Shown here: piece by piece, positions 7,028-7,714 of the stretch
Numbering within the stretch: the first letter of the stretch is position 1
Layout: each line of letters opens with the position of its first letter
NCBI GenBank assembly: GCA_018262385.1
Contig: JAGSPQ010000134.1
Coordinates: 1-7,714 of the forward strand
From: Myxococcaceae bacterium
GTDB taxonomy: Bacteria > Myxococcota > Myxococcia > Myxococcales > Myxococcaceae
Direction: 5' to 3'
DNA: 7,714 nt
Program-made: the position numbers and the translations under genes
Notes under the pieces: model-generated
Seen by the model: only the letters and a program-made list of their open reading frames with translations
Database searches by the model: none
What the model was told of the DNA's origin: nothing

Positions 7028-7714
7028 CTACGGGAGGATGGGCGCGACCTGAACGTCGCTGCGGAACGTGCCGTCCCCGCCGCCGATGACGTAGAGCCTG
7101 GCGTTGTTGGCCACCGTGGCGTGGTTGCCGCGCGGGGCCGTAAACGAGGTCGTCGCCCGCCACGTGCCGACGGTGCCGTTGGCGTTGATCGGGGCCACCT
7201 GCACGTCATTGCGGTAGCTGGCGCCGGCGCCGTACCCACCGAGGACGTAGAGGTTCCCGTTGTAGGCCACCATCGTGTGGCCCGAGCGGACCGTGGGGAA
7301 GGCGGTCGTGGAGGTCCAGGTACCGAGGGTGCCGTCGACGTTGATCGGCGCCACCTGCACGTCATTGCGGTAGGCGGTGCCGTCGTAGCCGCCGCTGACG
7401 TAGAGGAACCCGTTGTAGACCGCGCTGGCCGGGTCGGCCCTCGCCTGGGTGAACGCGGTGGTCGCGGTAAAGGAACCCAGCGTGCCATTGGCGTTGATCG
7501 GCGCCACCCGCACGTCGTTCAGGTAGGTCGCGGTGAAGCTGAGCCCCCCCATCACGTAGAAGAAGCCGTTGTTGACCTGACTGGTGTGGTTGGCCCGCGA
7601 GCTGTTCAGGAAGGTGGTCTGGGCCCAGGTCCCTACCCCGCCGTCGGCACCGATCGCCGCCACCTGGACGTCGTTGAGGTACGTGGAGCCGGTGGTGCCT
7701 CCTCGTCCGCCCGA
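7028..7714 (-). CDS. Kelch-like beta-propeller repeat protein, 5' partial
   Basis: The frame is open to the right edge, so the N-terminus lies outside; the GTG at 7663 is an internal valine. The visible 228 residues are four full repeats of 50-52 residues and the start of a fifth. Each repeat runs: Y(R/L)NDVQVAPI, then NGTLGTW, a Thr-rich strand, an Arg and often a Gly-His or Asn-His, then YNGxLYVxGG. The paired Gly followed by an aromatic or charged residue and the -R-xxH- pattern match Kelch/galactose-oxidase-type blades of about 50 residues. The chain stops after the first strand of the last blade (RSDVQVAPILP), which fits a propeller closed by pairing of C- and N-terminal strands. Such proteins in myxobacteria are usually exported or lipidated; no signal peptide is visible here. 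Function is unknown, most likely binding. No catalytic residues were recognised. Confidence 0.82.
   Translation of the reverse strand, partial: SGGRGGTTGSTYLNDVQVAAIGADGGVGTWAQTTFLNSSRANHTSQVNNGFFYVMGGLSFTATYLNDVRVAPINANGTLGSFTATTAFTQARADPASAVYNGFLYVSGGYDGTAYRNDVQVAPINVDGTLGTWTSTTAFPTVRSGHTMVAYNGNLYVLGGYGAGASYRNDVQVAPINANGTVGTWRATTSFTAPRGNHATVANNARLYVIGGGDGTFRSDVQVAPILP
7037..7714 (-). repeat. Direct DNA repeats encoding the propeller blades
   Basis: The plus-strand anchor GATCGG-CCACCTGCACGTC-TT and close variants recurs with spacings of 150, 156, 153 and 156 bases (near 7037, 7187, 7343, 7496 and 7652). The conserved core covers the end of one blade and the start of the next. The two middle copies, near 7184 and 7340, are almost identical over about 35 bases, suggesting recent duplication or gene conversion. 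Confidence 0.85.

Noticed and set aside
5605..7089. 494-codon plus-strand open frame
   Set aside because: Antisense to the MFS permease; rich in Arg, His, Gln and Asp with no domain, while the opposite strand has clear MFS motifs.

Overview
High-GC bacterial DNA with dense coding and very short intergenic gaps. The GC-rich third codon positions, a lipoprotein with a long Gly/Ala linker just after its lipidated cysteine, and an Asn-Asp-Val-Gln-Val-Ala-Pro-Ile type of Kelch/beta-propeller repeat together suggest a myxobacterium or a relative (Myxococcota). This assignment is an inference from style; no RNA gene is present to confirm it.

Layout: one plus-strand gene, cut by the left edge, encodes an M15-type zinc peptidase domain (cell-wall DD-peptidase fold). 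It converges with a run of five minus-strand genes. Reading in their direction of transcription, from the right edge leftward, these are: a Kelch-like beta-propeller protein (its N-terminus lies outside the window); a 12-helix MFS permease; a secreted lipoprotein of the pectinacetylesterase/Notum hydrolase family; a short class II (B12-dependent) ribonucleotide reductase, nrdJ; and a bacterial family X DNA polymerase with a C-terminal PHP domain, polX. The minus-strand gaps are 58, 47 and 88 bases, and the last pair overlaps by 14 bases.

Functionally, the tightest link is nrdJ-polX. One makes deoxynucleotides without oxygen, the other is a gap-filling repair polymerase, and their reading frames overlap so that translation is probably coupled. 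The Kelch protein, permease and lipoprotein look like envelope or surface functions with no evident shared pathway. The M15 gene is probably an independent transcription unit acting on peptidoglycan.

No tRNA, rRNA, CRISPR array, insertion sequence, attachment site or convincing riboswitch was seen. No gap without a gene exceeds 88 bases. I do not see a new multi-gene system here. The points most worth checking are the ribonucleotide reductase that ends without its usual C-terminal cysteine pair, its overlap with polX, and two coding tandem repeats.
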